From an uncultured Bacilli bacterium (GTDB taxonomy: Bacteria > Bacillota_I > Bacilli_A > RF39 > UBA660), in assembly GCA_944358405.1 (NCBI GenBank), contig CALVQX010000030.1, forward strand, positions 1-55,352: a stretch of DNA of 55,352 nt, written 5' to 3'. The translations under genes and the position numbers were made by a program. How positions within the stretch are numbered: the first letter of the stretch is position 1; the number at the start of each line of letters is the position of its first letter. This document shows positions 9,522 to 18,249 of the stretch, in pieces. The notes beneath the pieces are model-generated. The model was not told the origin of the DNA, did not search any database, and was given only the letters and a program-made list of their open reading frames with translations.

Positions 9522-10235
9522 ATGTTAGAATTAATAGATATTTGTTTTGAAAGAGATGATAAAAAAATTCTAGATCATGTTAGTTTGAAGTTAGATCTTG
9601 GTAAGTTTTATGTGATTACTGGTCCTAATGGTAGTGGAAAATCTACGTTAGCAAAAATTATTATGGGCATAGAGCAACCAGATCAAGGAAAAATTTTATT
9701 TCAAGGGGAAGATATTACTTCTAGGAGCATTGATGAAAGAGCTAAGCTTGGAATTGGATTTGCTTTTCAGCAACCAGTGCAATTTAAAGGAATTACTGTT
9801 TATGATTTGTTAAAATTTGCGACGAATAAGGAGATTGCAAAAAAGGATGCTTGTGATATTTTATCTAAAGTTGGTTTATGCGCTTTAGAGTATGTGGATA
9901 GAGAAGTGAATCGTTCTTTGTCTGGTGGAGAGTTAAAGCGCATTGAAATAGCTACTATTATGGCTAGAAATCCTTCTTTGGCTATATTTGATGAACCGGA
10001 AGCAGGAATTGATTTATGGAGTTTTCAAAATTTGACAGAAGTTTTTCAAGAAATTCAGAAAAAATCGCAAGGAGCGACTTTAGTGATTTCGCATCAAGAG
10101 AGAATTTTAAATATTGCAGATGAGATTATTTTGATGGATCAAGGAAAGATTCAAAAGATTGGTCAGAAAGAGGAAATGTTTGATCAGATTTTTTCTTCTA
10201 AAAAGTGTTGCAAGGAGGTGATTCCTTGTGAATAG
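9522..10235 (+). CDS. sufC: SufC-like Fe-S cluster assembly ATPase
   Basis: Soluble ABC-type ATPase that powers the SUF scaffold. Walker A GPNGSGKST is near residues 31-39, then Q-loop FAFQQPVQF, signature RSLSGGELKR, Walker B LAIFDEPEAGID and switch His in ISHQE. The EPEAGID motif is typical of SufC rather than transporter ATPases. A GTG at 9516 lies within the ribosome binding site AAGGAG, so the ATG at 9522 is the likely start. The gene overlaps the following SufB/D-like gene by 8 bp, consistent with translational coupling. No SufS, SufU or SufE is present nearby. Confidence 0.9.
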   Translation: MLELIDICFERDDKKILDHVSLKLDLGKFYVITGPNGSGKSTLAKIIMGIEQPDQGKILFQGEDITSRSIDERAKLGIGFAFQQPVQFKGITVYDLLKFATNKEIAKKDACDILSKVGLCALEYVDREVNRSLSGGELKRIEIATIMARNPSLAIFDEPEAGIDLWSFQNLTEVFQEIQKKSQGATLVISHQERILNIADEIILMDQGKIQKIGQKEEMFDQIFSSKKCCKEVIPCE

Positions 10236-11145
10236 TATCGAAAAGAATTTATTAGAAGAAGTTGTGGGTAAGGATCCTTTGGATGCGGATGCTTATAATA
10301 TTCGGCAAAATGGTAAAAGTGTTGATCGAAAAATTAATCCTTATGTTACTATTGTTTCTAAAGAAGATAATTCTGGTATCGATGTTTATGTAAAAGAAGA
10401 TACTTTATTTAGTACTATTAATATTCCTGTTATTATTACTGAAAGTGGTCTTACGGATGTCGTTTATAATGATTTTCATATTGGTAGAAATGCTAATGTG
10501 ATTATTGTAGCTGGTTGCGCTATTCATAATGATTATCATAAAGATGCACAACATGATGGGATACATCGCTTTTATTTAGAGGAAGGATCTAAGGTAAAGT
10601 ATATTGAGAGACATTGTGGTGAGGGAATTGGTGATGGGAAAAAGATTTTAAATCCTGTGACAGAAATTCATATGAAACAAGGTTCTTATATGGTAATGGA
10701 TACCACACAAATAAAAGGGGTAGATGATACGATTCGAACTACTAAGGCGATTTTAGAAGAGGATAGTACTTTAGTTGTTACAGAAAAAATTTTAACGAGT
10801 CAACAACAAGAAGCAAAAACTACTTTTGAAGTTGTCCTTAATGGCAGGAATGCAAGTACTCATGTTACTTCTCGTTCTGTTGCTACAGACTCATCTTATC
10901 AGGAATTTGTTTCTAATATTACGGGAAATACAAAGTGTTATGCTCATGTAGAATGTGATGCTATTATTAAAGATCATGCTTCTGTCAAAGCAGTTCCTGA
11001 AATTTATGCTAAAGATGTAGATGCTAATTTGATTCATGAGGCTTCTATTGGAAAGATTGCAGGGGAACAGTTGATGAAATTAATGTCTTTAGGATTATCG
11101 GAGAAAGAAGCAGAAGATGCTATTATTCAAGGCTTTTTAAAATAG
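10228..11145 (+). CDS. SufB/SufD-family Fe-S scaffold protein (short, minimal-system type)
   Basis: Beta-helical SufB/SufD core protein of 305 residues, about two thirds the length of classical SufB. Recognisable pieces are IHRFYLEEGSKVKYIERH, NASTHVTSRSVATDSSYQEF, HVECDAIIKDHASVKAVPEI and the C-terminal LIHEASIGKIAGEQLMKLMSLGLSEKEAEDAIIQGFL, which is the SufC-binding end of the family. Start is GTG at 10228 after AAGGAGGTGAT. Paired only with SufC, it resembles the two-gene SUF-like minimal (SMS) systems described in anaerobes. It probably acts as homodimer scaffold in a SufB2C2-like complex (inference). Confidence 0.85.
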   Translation: MNSIEKNLLEEVVGKDPLDADAYNIRQNGKSVDRKINPYVTIVSKEDNSGIDVYVKEDTLFSTINIPVIITESGLTDVVYNDFHIGRNANVIIVAGCAIHNDYHKDAQHDGIHRFYLEEGSKVKYIERHCGEGIGDGKKILNPVTEIHMKQGSYMVMDTTQIKGVDDTIRTTKAILEEDSTLVVTEKILTSQQQEAKTTFEVVLNGRNASTHVTSRSVATDSSYQEFVSNITGNTKCYAHVECDAIIKDHASVKAVPEIYAKDVDANLIHEASIGKIAGEQLMKLMSLGLSEKEAEDAIIQGFLK

Positions 11146-11168
11146 AAAGAAAATCTCTTTCTTTTTTG
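11144..11168 (+). terminator. Rho-independent terminator of the suf-like operon
   Basis: GAAAGA, loop AAATC, TCTTTC then TTTTTTG; the stem begins in the stop codon. Confidence 0.7.
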
Positions 11169-11169
11169 T

Positions 11170-11198
11170 TTGTCATAGAGTGTATTCTATTATATAAT
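11170..11198 (+). promoter_or_regulatory. Promoter of the P-type ATPase gene, with very short leader
   Basis: TTGTCA (11170-11175), 17-bp spacer, TATAAT (11193-11198). The predicted transcript start is at the ribosome binding site GGTGAT (11205-11210), so the leader before the GTG at 11215 is only about 10 nt. This also excludes the ATG at 11197, which overlaps the -10 box. Confidence 0.7.
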
Positions 11199-11214
11199 GA
11201 AATTGGTGATTATA

Positions 11215-13821
11215 GTGGATGCATATCTAAAGACGAAAGAGGAAATTTTTCAAGAGTATGAAACTTCTGTAGATGGTTTAAAAAGTACTGATGTGAGAAA
11301 ACGTCAGCGTCGGTATGGAAAAAATATTTTGATTGAGAAGAATAAAAAGACAAAAGTTCAGATTTTTTTTGATCAGTTTAAGAATGTTATGATTCTTTTA
11401 TTATTAGTTGTAGGATTTTTATCATTGATTTATTCTATCCTTAGTGGTAGTGATTTTTTAGAACCTATTGTTATTTTGGGGACTACTTTAGTTAACTGTT
11501 TTATGGGCTTTTTACAGGAGTCTAAAGCAGAAGATGCGGTTGGTAAGTTGAAAAAGTATTCTGCTTCTTATGTTACGGTGAAAAGGGATGGGAAATTTAA
11601 GGAAGTTGATTCTAAGGATTTAGTTGTTGGAGATTATATTGTTGTTGAAGCAGGGGATAAAATTCCTTCTGATGCTAGAATTATTGAGAGCTATTTTGCT
11701 AAATGCGATGAATCTATTTTGACTGGTGAGAGTCAGAGTGTTGATAAAGTGGATGGTGATATTTTTTCTGATGTCTTAATTTCTGAACGTAAAAATATGG
11801 TTTATTCTGGAACTATTTTGGTTTCTGGGAAAGTAGAAGCTGTTGTGGTTGCTACGGGAATGAATACAGAACTTGGAAAGATCGCATCAGTTATTGATAC
11901 GGAAGAAGAGCCAATTACTCCTTTACAAGTTAAGATTCAAAAAATTAGTCGGTTTATTTCTATGGTTGCTGCTATTTTGGTGGCTTTTGTTTTAGTGTAT
12001 GGTCTTGTTTGTGACTATGATATTTTGAGTATTGTTATGTTATGTATTTCTATGATTGTTGCTAGTGTACCGGAATGTTTACCAATTGCTATTACCGCTA
12101 CGTTATCCATTGGTGTTGGACAAATGGCTAAGAAAAAATCTATTGTTAGGAGCTTGGCTGCTATTGAAACTTTAGGCGCAACAGAGGTCATCTGTACTGA
12201 TAAAACTGGTACTTTAACAGAGAATCAAATGGAAGTAGTAGAGATTTATACTTCTTCACAAATGATAGATTTTTCTTCTATTTCTTCTTATCCTGAGCTC
12301 GTTTGTGTTATGGACTATTGTAATAATGCAGTAAGTGATGAAGATGGTGTTTATCATGGTGATTCTATCGAGGTGGCTTTAAAAAATTTTTTAGTAAAAT
12401 ATCATCTTGTTTCTTCCAATAATGCTAGAGTGATTGAACTTCCTTTTGATTCTGATCGGAGGATGATGAGTACGGTTTATTCTGTAAAGCAGAAAAAGTT
12501 TTTATATTCTAAAGGTAGTTTAGAGTCTATTTTAGAACGTAGTAGTCATGTTTTAGTAGATGGAAAGGTACTTCCTTTGAAAAAATCCATTCAAGAACAA
12601 TATTTTGAAGTAGAACGTAGTTTTTCTGATGATGCTTTAAAAGTTTTAGCATTTGCTTATAAAGAAATTTCTAGAGATGTTTTGGAGGAAGAAGATTATT
12701 TTAAAGAGGAAAAAGATCTTATTTTGGTGGGATTAGTCGCTTTTAAGGATCCTGTAAGAGCACATGTGAAAGATGCCATTCATGATTGTTTAACGGCTCA
12801 TATTAGACCAATTATGGTTACAGGTGATAATTTACCTACGGCTTTATCTATTGCAAAGGAAGTTGGAATTTGTCATAGTGATGAGGAGGGGGTTAATGCT
12901 AGCTTATTAGATGATCTTAGTGAGAAGGAATTACTTGCTGCGGTGCAGAAGTATTCTGTGTTTGCTAGAGTTAGTCCAGAAAATAAATTACAGATTGTTA
13001 AGGCTTTACAAAAACAGGGGAAAGTTGTTGCTATGACCGGTGATGGAGTGAATGATGCTCCAGCAATTAAACTTGCTAATGTAGGTGTTGGTATGGGAAA
13101 AAATGGTACCGATGTTACAAAAAATGTTGCGGACATTATTTTGTTAGATGATAGTTTTCAAACTATTACTACAGCTGTTTCTGAAGGAAGAAGAATTTAT
13201 GATAATGTAATTACCAATGTATTGTATAATTTGTCTAGTAATTTTACTGAAATTGTAGTGATTCTTTTTGGGATGTTTACTGGAAATACAATTATATCAG
13301 CGATTCATGTATTATATATTGATTTGGTTGCAGATACCCTTCCTTCTATTACATTAGCTTTTGAGGGAGCTTCTCACGATATCATGAAGCGAAAGCCAAA
13401 TGGATTAAATAAGCGTATTTTTACTAATTTTTTTAGTGCATTTTTGATTGTTTCGGTTCTTTTAGAAGCTGGAATTAGTATATTTGTGTATTATCATTTT
13501 TTATCTCTAGGACAAGATATTGCTCAAACTTTGGCACTTTTTAGTATCATTATTAATGAATTTGTTTTTGCTTATAATTGTCGGTCTTTAAAAGAGCCAA
13601 TTTATAAGAGAGGTTTTTTTACTAATCAATATTTGAATTTTGGAATTTTATTTTTGCTTCTTGTACAGATCTTTGTATTTTTTACGCCAATTGGAAAGAT
13701 TTTTGGACTTTCTGTGGTTACCATTTCTCAACTTATCTTTGTTTTTGCTGTTAATATTTTTGCTTTTCTTCTTTTGGAGTTGTTAAAACCTTGGATTACT
13801 AAGCTTTTTAAGGATGAATAG
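11215..13821 (+). CDS. P-type cation-transporting ATPase (P2, Ca2+-type)
   Basis: 868-residue P2-type ATPase that pumps cations, most likely Ca2+, across the membrane. N-terminal cation-ATPase domain; actuator motif DESILTGES; phosphorylation site CTDKTGTLT with D329; nucleotide-domain motifs DRRMMS and YSKGSLE; hinge TGDGVNDAPA; C-terminal six-helix cation ATPase domain. The transmembrane-4 metal site reads VPECLP instead of the usual PEGLP, a Gly-to-Cys change at residue 288. Metal ligands in the later helices include NLSSNFTE and HVLYIDLVADTLP. The start is GTG at 11215 because the upstream ATG overlaps the promoter. Substrate is assigned by family and could also be Mg2+ or Mn2+. Confidence 0.9.
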   Translation: MDAYLKTKEEIFQEYETSVDGLKSTDVRKRQRRYGKNILIEKNKKTKVQIFFDQFKNVMILLLLVVGFLSLIYSILSGSDFLEPIVILGTTLVNCFMGFLQESKAEDAVGKLKKYSASYVTVKRDGKFKEVDSKDLVVGDYIVVEAGDKIPSDARIIESYFAKCDESILTGESQSVDKVDGDIFSDVLISERKNMVYSGTILVSGKVEAVVVATGMNTELGKIASVIDTEEEPITPLQVKIQKISRFISMVAAILVAFVLVYGLVCDYDILSIVMLCISMIVASVPECLPIAITATLSIGVGQMAKKKSIVRSLAAIETLGATEVICTDKTGTLTENQMEVVEIYTSSQMIDFSSISSYPELVCVMDYCNNAVSDEDGVYHGDSIEVALKNFLVKYHLVSSNNARVIELPFDSDRRMMSTVYSVKQKKFLYSKGSLESILERSSHVLVDGKVLPLKKSIQEQYFEVERSFSDDALKVLAFAYKEISRDVLEEEDYFKEEKDLILVGLVAFKDPVRAHVKDAIHDCLTAHIRPIMVTGDNLPTALSIAKEVGICHSDEEGVNASLLDDLSEKELLAAVQKYSVFARVSPENKLQIVKALQKQGKVVAMTGDGVNDAPAIKLANVGVGMGKNGTDVTKNVADIILLDDSFQTITTAVSEGRRIYDNVITNVLYNLSSNFTEIVVILFGMFTGNTIISAIHVLYIDLVADTLPSITLAFEGASHDIMKRKPNGLNKRIFTNFFSAFLIVSVLLEAGISIFVYYHFLSLGQDIAQTLALFSIIINEFVFAYNCRSLKEPIYKRGFFTNQYLNFGILFLLLVQIFVFFTPIGKIFGLSVVTISQLIFVFAVNIFAFLLLELLKPWITKLFKDE

Positions 13822-13850
13822 GAAAAAGTTGCTTTTTCAATTTTTGTTTT
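13822..13850 (+). terminator. Rho-independent terminator after the ATPase gene
   Basis: GAAAAAG, loop TTG, CTTTTTC then AATTTTTG. Confidence 0.65.
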
Positions 13851-13950
13851 CGTGCTATAATAGTTTTAGAAAATGAGGGAGAATTTTATTTTAGTTCATT
13901 TTTTTAGATTATATTAATTTTAATTGGTATCAACAGGTTAGGAGTGCATT

Positions 13951-14643
13951 ATGAGTATAGAAATATATAATGAAGATTATAAAAAACTTGTTCGTAAATT
14001 GAAACGTGAGAAAGTTCAAGTAGATGCTATTATAACAGATCCTCCCTATGGAGTGAGTCGTAAACATCAATTGGGATACTCTAATATGGGAAGAAGTGGT
14101 ATGAATTATGGAGAGTGGGATTATAATTTTGATCAAAAAAAGTGGATCAAGGATTGTGCTCCATTAGTTAAAAATGGTGGAACTATGATCATTTTTAATG
14201 ATTGGAAAAACTTTTCTTATATTGTTGAACAACTAGTTTGTGAAAATTTTGAAATTAAAGATATTATTCGTTGGGAAAAAAATAATCCTATGCCTAGAAA
14301 TATCGAAAGAAGATATGTTGCGGATTGTGAATTTGCTATTTGGGCAGTGAAAAAGGGAGGCAGATGGACTTTTCATAAACCAAAAGATGTTCCTTATTTA
14401 AGACCTGTCTATCGTACAGGATTAGTTCCTGGGGGAAAGAAAAGGTTGCATCCTACACAAAAGCATTTAACTTTATTAGAAGAATTAATTCAAGTTCATA
14501 CGGATGTTAATGATTTGGTTTTTGACCCTTTTTTGGGATCTGGAACGACTGCGGTTGCATGTAAAAATTGTCAGAGAAATTGTATCGGTTCGGAGATCGA
14601 TAAAAAATATTATGAAAGAGCATTGGAGAGATTACATGATTAA
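13951..14643 (+). CDS. N6-adenine/N4-cytosine DNA methyltransferase (beta class) of a type IIS system
   Basis: 230-residue DNA methyltransferase. Catalytic motif IV DPPY (D30) comes first and the AdoMet motif I FDPFLGSGTTA comes near the C-terminus (about 191-201), the permuted beta-class order. HPTQKHLTLLEELI is the typical motif X region. It is the first gene of a three-gene unit with a Dam-like methyltransferase (8-bp overlap) and an AlwI-family endonuclease. An asymmetric recognition site needs a separate methyltransferase for each strand, which explains the pair. Most likely modifies adenine (inference from the partner enzymes). Confidence 0.9.
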   Translation: MSIEIYNEDYKKLVRKLKREKVQVDAIITDPPYGVSRKHQLGYSNMGRSGMNYGEWDYNFDQKKWIKDCAPLVKNGGTMIIFNDWKNFSYIVEQLVCENFEIKDIIRWEKNNPMPRNIERRYVADCEFAIWAVKKGGRWTFHKPKDVPYLRPVYRTGLVPGGKKRLHPTQKHLTLLEELIQVHTDVNDLVFDPFLGSGTTAVACKNCQRNCIGSEIDKKYYERALERLHD

Positions 14644-15511
14644 TTCACCTCTTAATTATTCTGGAAATAAATATAAAGCATTAAAAGACATTTTACCATT
14701 ACTTCCTACCGATGTTGATCATGTAGTCGAAGTTTTTTCTGGCAGTGCTTTAGTTTCTTTAAATATGAATGCTAAAAATTTATATTTAAATGATATTTCT
14801 ATTCCTTTATTGCAATTACTTCATTATTTTTATGAGAATGATGGAGAGAAAATTATTCAAGATATGGAACAGATTATTTTAGATTATGGATTTACGGATA
14901 CTTATCGTTATGGGATTCGTTCTTATCCTGAAAAAAAGCACGAGGGATTATCTAAATTTAATAAAGATCCTTATCAAAAATTGAAGGAAGATTATAATGT
15001 GGCTCCTCGAGTGGAGTTATTATTTGCTCTAATTATTTATGGATTTAATCATTATATGAGGTTTAATCGAAATGGTCTTTTTAACGTTCCTGTTGGTAAA
15101 GTAGATTTTTCCACTTCTTTAAGGAATAAAACAATTCAATATGCGGATGCTTTTAAGAAGAAAAATGTTCATTTTTCTAATCTTGATTTTAGAGATCCTA
15201 AATTGTATCAATATCCAGGAAGAGTATTTTATTATTTTGATCCTCCTTACTTAATTACAGATGCTCCTTATAATGCTTATTGGAGTGAGGAAGATGAAAA
15301 AGATTTATTGAGTATTTTGGATGATTTAAATGCACGTGGAGTTTTTTTTGCTCTTTCTAATGTAGTTAAGTCTAATGGAAAAGAAAATTTGATTTTAATA
15401 GAATGGGCTAAGAAATATCATGTTCATTATTTAAATAGGCAATATCGAAATGCAAATTATCGTCGAAAAAATATTACAGAGGCGATCGAGGTATTAATTA
15501 CTAATTATTAG
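14636..15511 (+). CDS. D12-class (Dam-like) N6-adenine DNA methyltransferase
   Basis: 291-residue alpha-class N6-adenine methyltransferase. AdoMet motif VEVFSGSALVSLN is near residue 30, preceded by the family N-terminus PLNYSGNKYKAL; target-recognition region in the middle; catalytic DPPY in YYFDPPYLI near residue 202. The start at 14636 overlaps the preceding methyltransferase stop and follows GGAGAG; a start at 14504 would run inside that gene in another frame. Dam relatives recognise GATC-like sites, which fits AlwI-type GGATC. The second strand's adenine would be modified by the upstream enzyme. Confidence 0.9.
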   Translation: MINSPLNYSGNKYKALKDILPLLPTDVDHVVEVFSGSALVSLNMNAKNLYLNDISIPLLQLLHYFYENDGEKIIQDMEQIILDYGFTDTYRYGIRSYPEKKHEGLSKFNKDPYQKLKEDYNVAPRVELLFALIIYGFNHYMRFNRNGLFNVPVGKVDFSTSLRNKTIQYADAFKKKNVHFSNLDFRDPKLYQYPGRVFYYFDPPYLITDAPYNAYWSEEDEKDLLSILDDLNARGVFFALSNVVKSNGKENLILIEWAKKYHVHYLNRQYRNANYRRKNITEAIEVLITNY

Positions 15512-15524
15512 GAGGAGGTAACAT

Positions 15525-17231
15525 ATGACTGCAGGAAATCGCCATGGTTTAAAAATGTATTCTTTTAATACAACTGTACGTATGCCAGATAAAAATATAG
15601 AATTTTTGACTCTTTTTAAAGAATACGAAGAACGTTATTTTGATAAGAATGAAAGACTTTCTTTTTATCAAGATGCAATTAAAAGAAGAATTGTAGTTCC
15701 AAAGAAGATTTCTGTTTCGGTTAGAGAAAAAATTCGTGAGGGGAAAGAATTAAGTGATTCAGAAATTCAAAAAGTTCTAGAGGAGAATGTTCCACCAAAT
15801 GGTTTTTCTGGACGTGTAGGGGATTTTTTATCTGCTATGGCTAGTCAGGGATTTATTCAAAAACAAAATAAAAGATATCGTTTAACTAATTTAGGAAATG
15901 ATTTAATTGAAAATCCTGCTAATGAATCTGATATTTACATTAAGTCTATGCTGGGACTTCAATATGGAAGTATTGACCGTTTTACAGCTAAAAATAAAGC
16001 AATCCCTTTTTTGAATACTTTGTTTGTTATTCATGGACTAAATGAATATTATCGTCAAAATGATTTAGAAAATCCTGGCCTTTCTGATTTTGAATTTGGA
16101 GTATTTGTTCTTACTATGACTAATTGTAACTATCAAAAGACGATTCAAGAAATACTTACTTATCGTAAACTTTATCTGCATAAAAATAATTTTGAATATG
16201 CTATGGATTTTGTACGTAATCAAAGAAAGATCTTAGAGATTCAAAAAAATACTTTGTATGGTTCTGCTAGTTATACTGATGAAGTGTTAAGAAAATTTAG
16301 GAAGACCTCTCTTTTTACGATTCAAAATCGTTTTCGAAAAAATTATATTTTATTTAGTGAAGTTGAAGAAGAGAAAGTTCATTTGCTAATCCAAGAATAT
16401 CAGGATTATCGCTGGGAAAAATATACTGATTTAGATACTTATTTTTATCATTTGGAGACGAAAGTATTACCATGGGAAAAAGATGATAGTTTATATGTAC
16501 AAATTTTAAAGAAGAAAGCTGAATTGATTGGGTTTCAAAAGGATCTTAGGAAAATGGATTGCAAAATGCGCGAAGAGATTGAAAAACAATATAACGATTA
16601 TGTTTTTAAAAACTATTCTTTGGATACTATGTCTATGGAACTGATTTGCCAAGAATTACAATTAATCAATGGACGAATTCGTGGAAAGTCTATTTTACCT
16701 GATACAGAAAATTATATAAAGTTAGAGTGGTTTTCCGCTTTGCTTTTATCTAAACAATTTGGGCAATATCGAGTTCAGAGTAATTTGTCTTTTTTCGATG
16801 ATGGAACTCCTAGAACTTGTGCGGGTGGAAATGAGGCTGATATTGGTTTTTCTTCAGATGAGATGGATTATAATATTGAAGTTACTACGATTTCTAATAA
16901 GCAACAGCAAATGAATTATGAAACTACTTCTGTCCTTCGTCATTTGGCTCAAGCAAATAAAGAAAATACACGTCTTAAGAGAGCTGTTTTTATTGCTCCA
17001 TACATTCATTATGATACGATTCAGATATATCGCTTGAGTGTTTCGCAATTCGATGGAATGCTTGCTGTACCAATTACTATTGATGCCTTTATCAAAGCTG
17101 TTTTAGAATCGGAGTCTGTTTTTTCTTTTGATGAGAAAATTCAGGAATATTATGAGCACATGATTCATATGTCTTATGAAGAGTTTGAGCAATATATTAA
17201 TTCATTTGATTCAAAACAGTATATAAATTAA
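15525..17231 (+). CDS. AlwI-family type IIS restriction endonuclease
   Basis: 568 residues, matching the AlwI/PleI/MlyI/BstNBI family in length and in the conserved LSFYQDAIKRRIVVPKK N-terminus and PPNGFSGRVGDFLSAM region. The likely nuclease core is GGNEADIGF (E437, D439) followed by YNIEVTT (E452, T454), a PD-(D/E)XK-type arrangement. The gene follows the Dam-like methyltransferase by 13 nt with a strong GGAGGAGGT site. Family members cut outside short asymmetric sites such as GGATC or GAGTC; the exact site here is not readable, but the Dam-like partner favours a GATC-containing one. Intact, with no frameshift. Confidence 0.88.
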   Translation: MTAGNRHGLKMYSFNTTVRMPDKNIEFLTLFKEYEERYFDKNERLSFYQDAIKRRIVVPKKISVSVREKIREGKELSDSEIQKVLEENVPPNGFSGRVGDFLSAMASQGFIQKQNKRYRLTNLGNDLIENPANESDIYIKSMLGLQYGSIDRFTAKNKAIPFLNTLFVIHGLNEYYRQNDLENPGLSDFEFGVFVLTMTNCNYQKTIQEILTYRKLYLHKNNFEYAMDFVRNQRKILEIQKNTLYGSASYTDEVLRKFRKTSLFTIQNRFRKNYILFSEVEEEKVHLLIQEYQDYRWEKYTDLDTYFYHLETKVLPWEKDDSLYVQILKKKAELIGFQKDLRKMDCKMREEIEKQYNDYVFKNYSLDTMSMELICQELQLINGRIRGKSILPDTENYIKLEWFSALLLSKQFGQYRVQSNLSFFDDGTPRTCAGGNEADIGFSSDEMDYNIEVTTISNKQQQMNYETTSVLRHLAQANKENTRLKRAVFIAPYIHYDTIQIYRLSVSQFDGMLAVPITIDAFIKAVLESESVFSFDEKIQEYYEHMIHMSYEEFEQYINSFDSKQYIN

Positions 17232-17271
17232 AAAATTTATTATTGGTTTTGAACATTTAAAGGGTGATTTT

Positions 17272-18141
17272 ATGCAGAAATTTCGAGCAATTAAAAAGGC
17301 TAGTATTTTGGGAGTGATCAGCAATTCCTTCTTGTTGATTATTAAGGGAATTGTTGGATTATTAACGAATAGTCAAGCTATGATTGGGGATGCTTTTAAT
17401 AGTGCAGGAGATATTTTTTCTTCTATTATGACGTTTATTGGGAATAAAATTGCTTCTAAGCCAAAAGATGTGGATCATAATTTAGGGCATGGAAAAGCAG
17501 AATATATTTATTCTATGCTCATTAGCATTGCGATGATTTTGATGGCTTATCAAGTTTTTAAAAATTCCTTTTTGGCTTTGATTTTTCAGGAGAAATATGA
17601 TTTTTCTATTTGGCTTATCGTCGTTTGTTTGATTACGATTATTGTTAAGTTTAGTTTATATTTATATACCCATGCTTTATATCAAAAACATCGTAATTTG
17701 TTACTTTTTGCCAACTCTAAAGATCATAGAAATGATTGTATTTTGACTGCTTTAAATTTACTTGCTTGTTTATTTAATTATTTTGGGATTTTTTTCGTAG
17801 ATGGTATTGTAGGTATTGTTATTTCTATTTGGATTTTTGTTACGGCAGTAAAAATCTTTGTAGAAAGCTATGATGTTTTAATGGATAAGTCTATTGATGA
17901 TGGGACAAAAAAGAAAGTTTATCAGCTAGTTCGAAGTCATTCAGAGGTTCGTAAAATTTCTCATTTTAATTCTACTCCTGTTGGTTATCAATATCAAATT
18001 TCTTTTACTATTTTTGTGGATGGTAATTTATCTACTTTTGATAGTCATGAGATTGCAAATGACTTGGAGAAGGAGATTGCACGAGAGATTCCTGAAATTT
18101 ATTTAACTGTCATTCATGTGAATCCAATTAAAATGGATTAA
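17272..18141 (+). CDS. Cation diffusion facilitator exporter, manganese-type site (MntE-like)
   Basis: 289-residue CDF-family metal/H+ antiporter with about six transmembrane helices and a C-terminal cytoplasmic domain ending IYLTVIHVNPI. The four transport-site ligands read N43-x3-D47 in helix 2 and D151-x3-D155 in helix 5. Zinc exporters have H-x3-D at these positions, so N/D/D/D points to Mn2+ (as in streptococcal MntE) or possibly Fe2+. The histidine-containing loop DHNLGHGKAEY after helix 2 is typical of the family. Start ATG follows AAGGGTGAT. It stands alone between the restriction system and the AAA gene. Confidence 0.87.
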   Translation: MQKFRAIKKASILGVISNSFLLIIKGIVGLLTNSQAMIGDAFNSAGDIFSSIMTFIGNKIASKPKDVDHNLGHGKAEYIYSMLISIAMILMAYQVFKNSFLALIFQEKYDFSIWLIVVCLITIIVKFSLYLYTHALYQKHRNLLLFANSKDHRNDCILTALNLLACLFNYFGIFFVDGIVGIVISIWIFVTAVKIFVESYDVLMDKSIDDGTKKKVYQLVRSHSEVRKISHFNSTPVGYQYQISFTIFVDGNLSTFDSHEIANDLEKEIAREIPEIYLTVIHVNPIKMD

Positions 18142-18249
18142 TTCTATATTTTTGTGAGGATAAATGAAGAAGTTATGGTATAATCTTTATGGATTTAGAT
18201 ATACTGTTTTTATAAAGTTTGTTTTTATTAAATAAAGGGAGTGTTTTTG

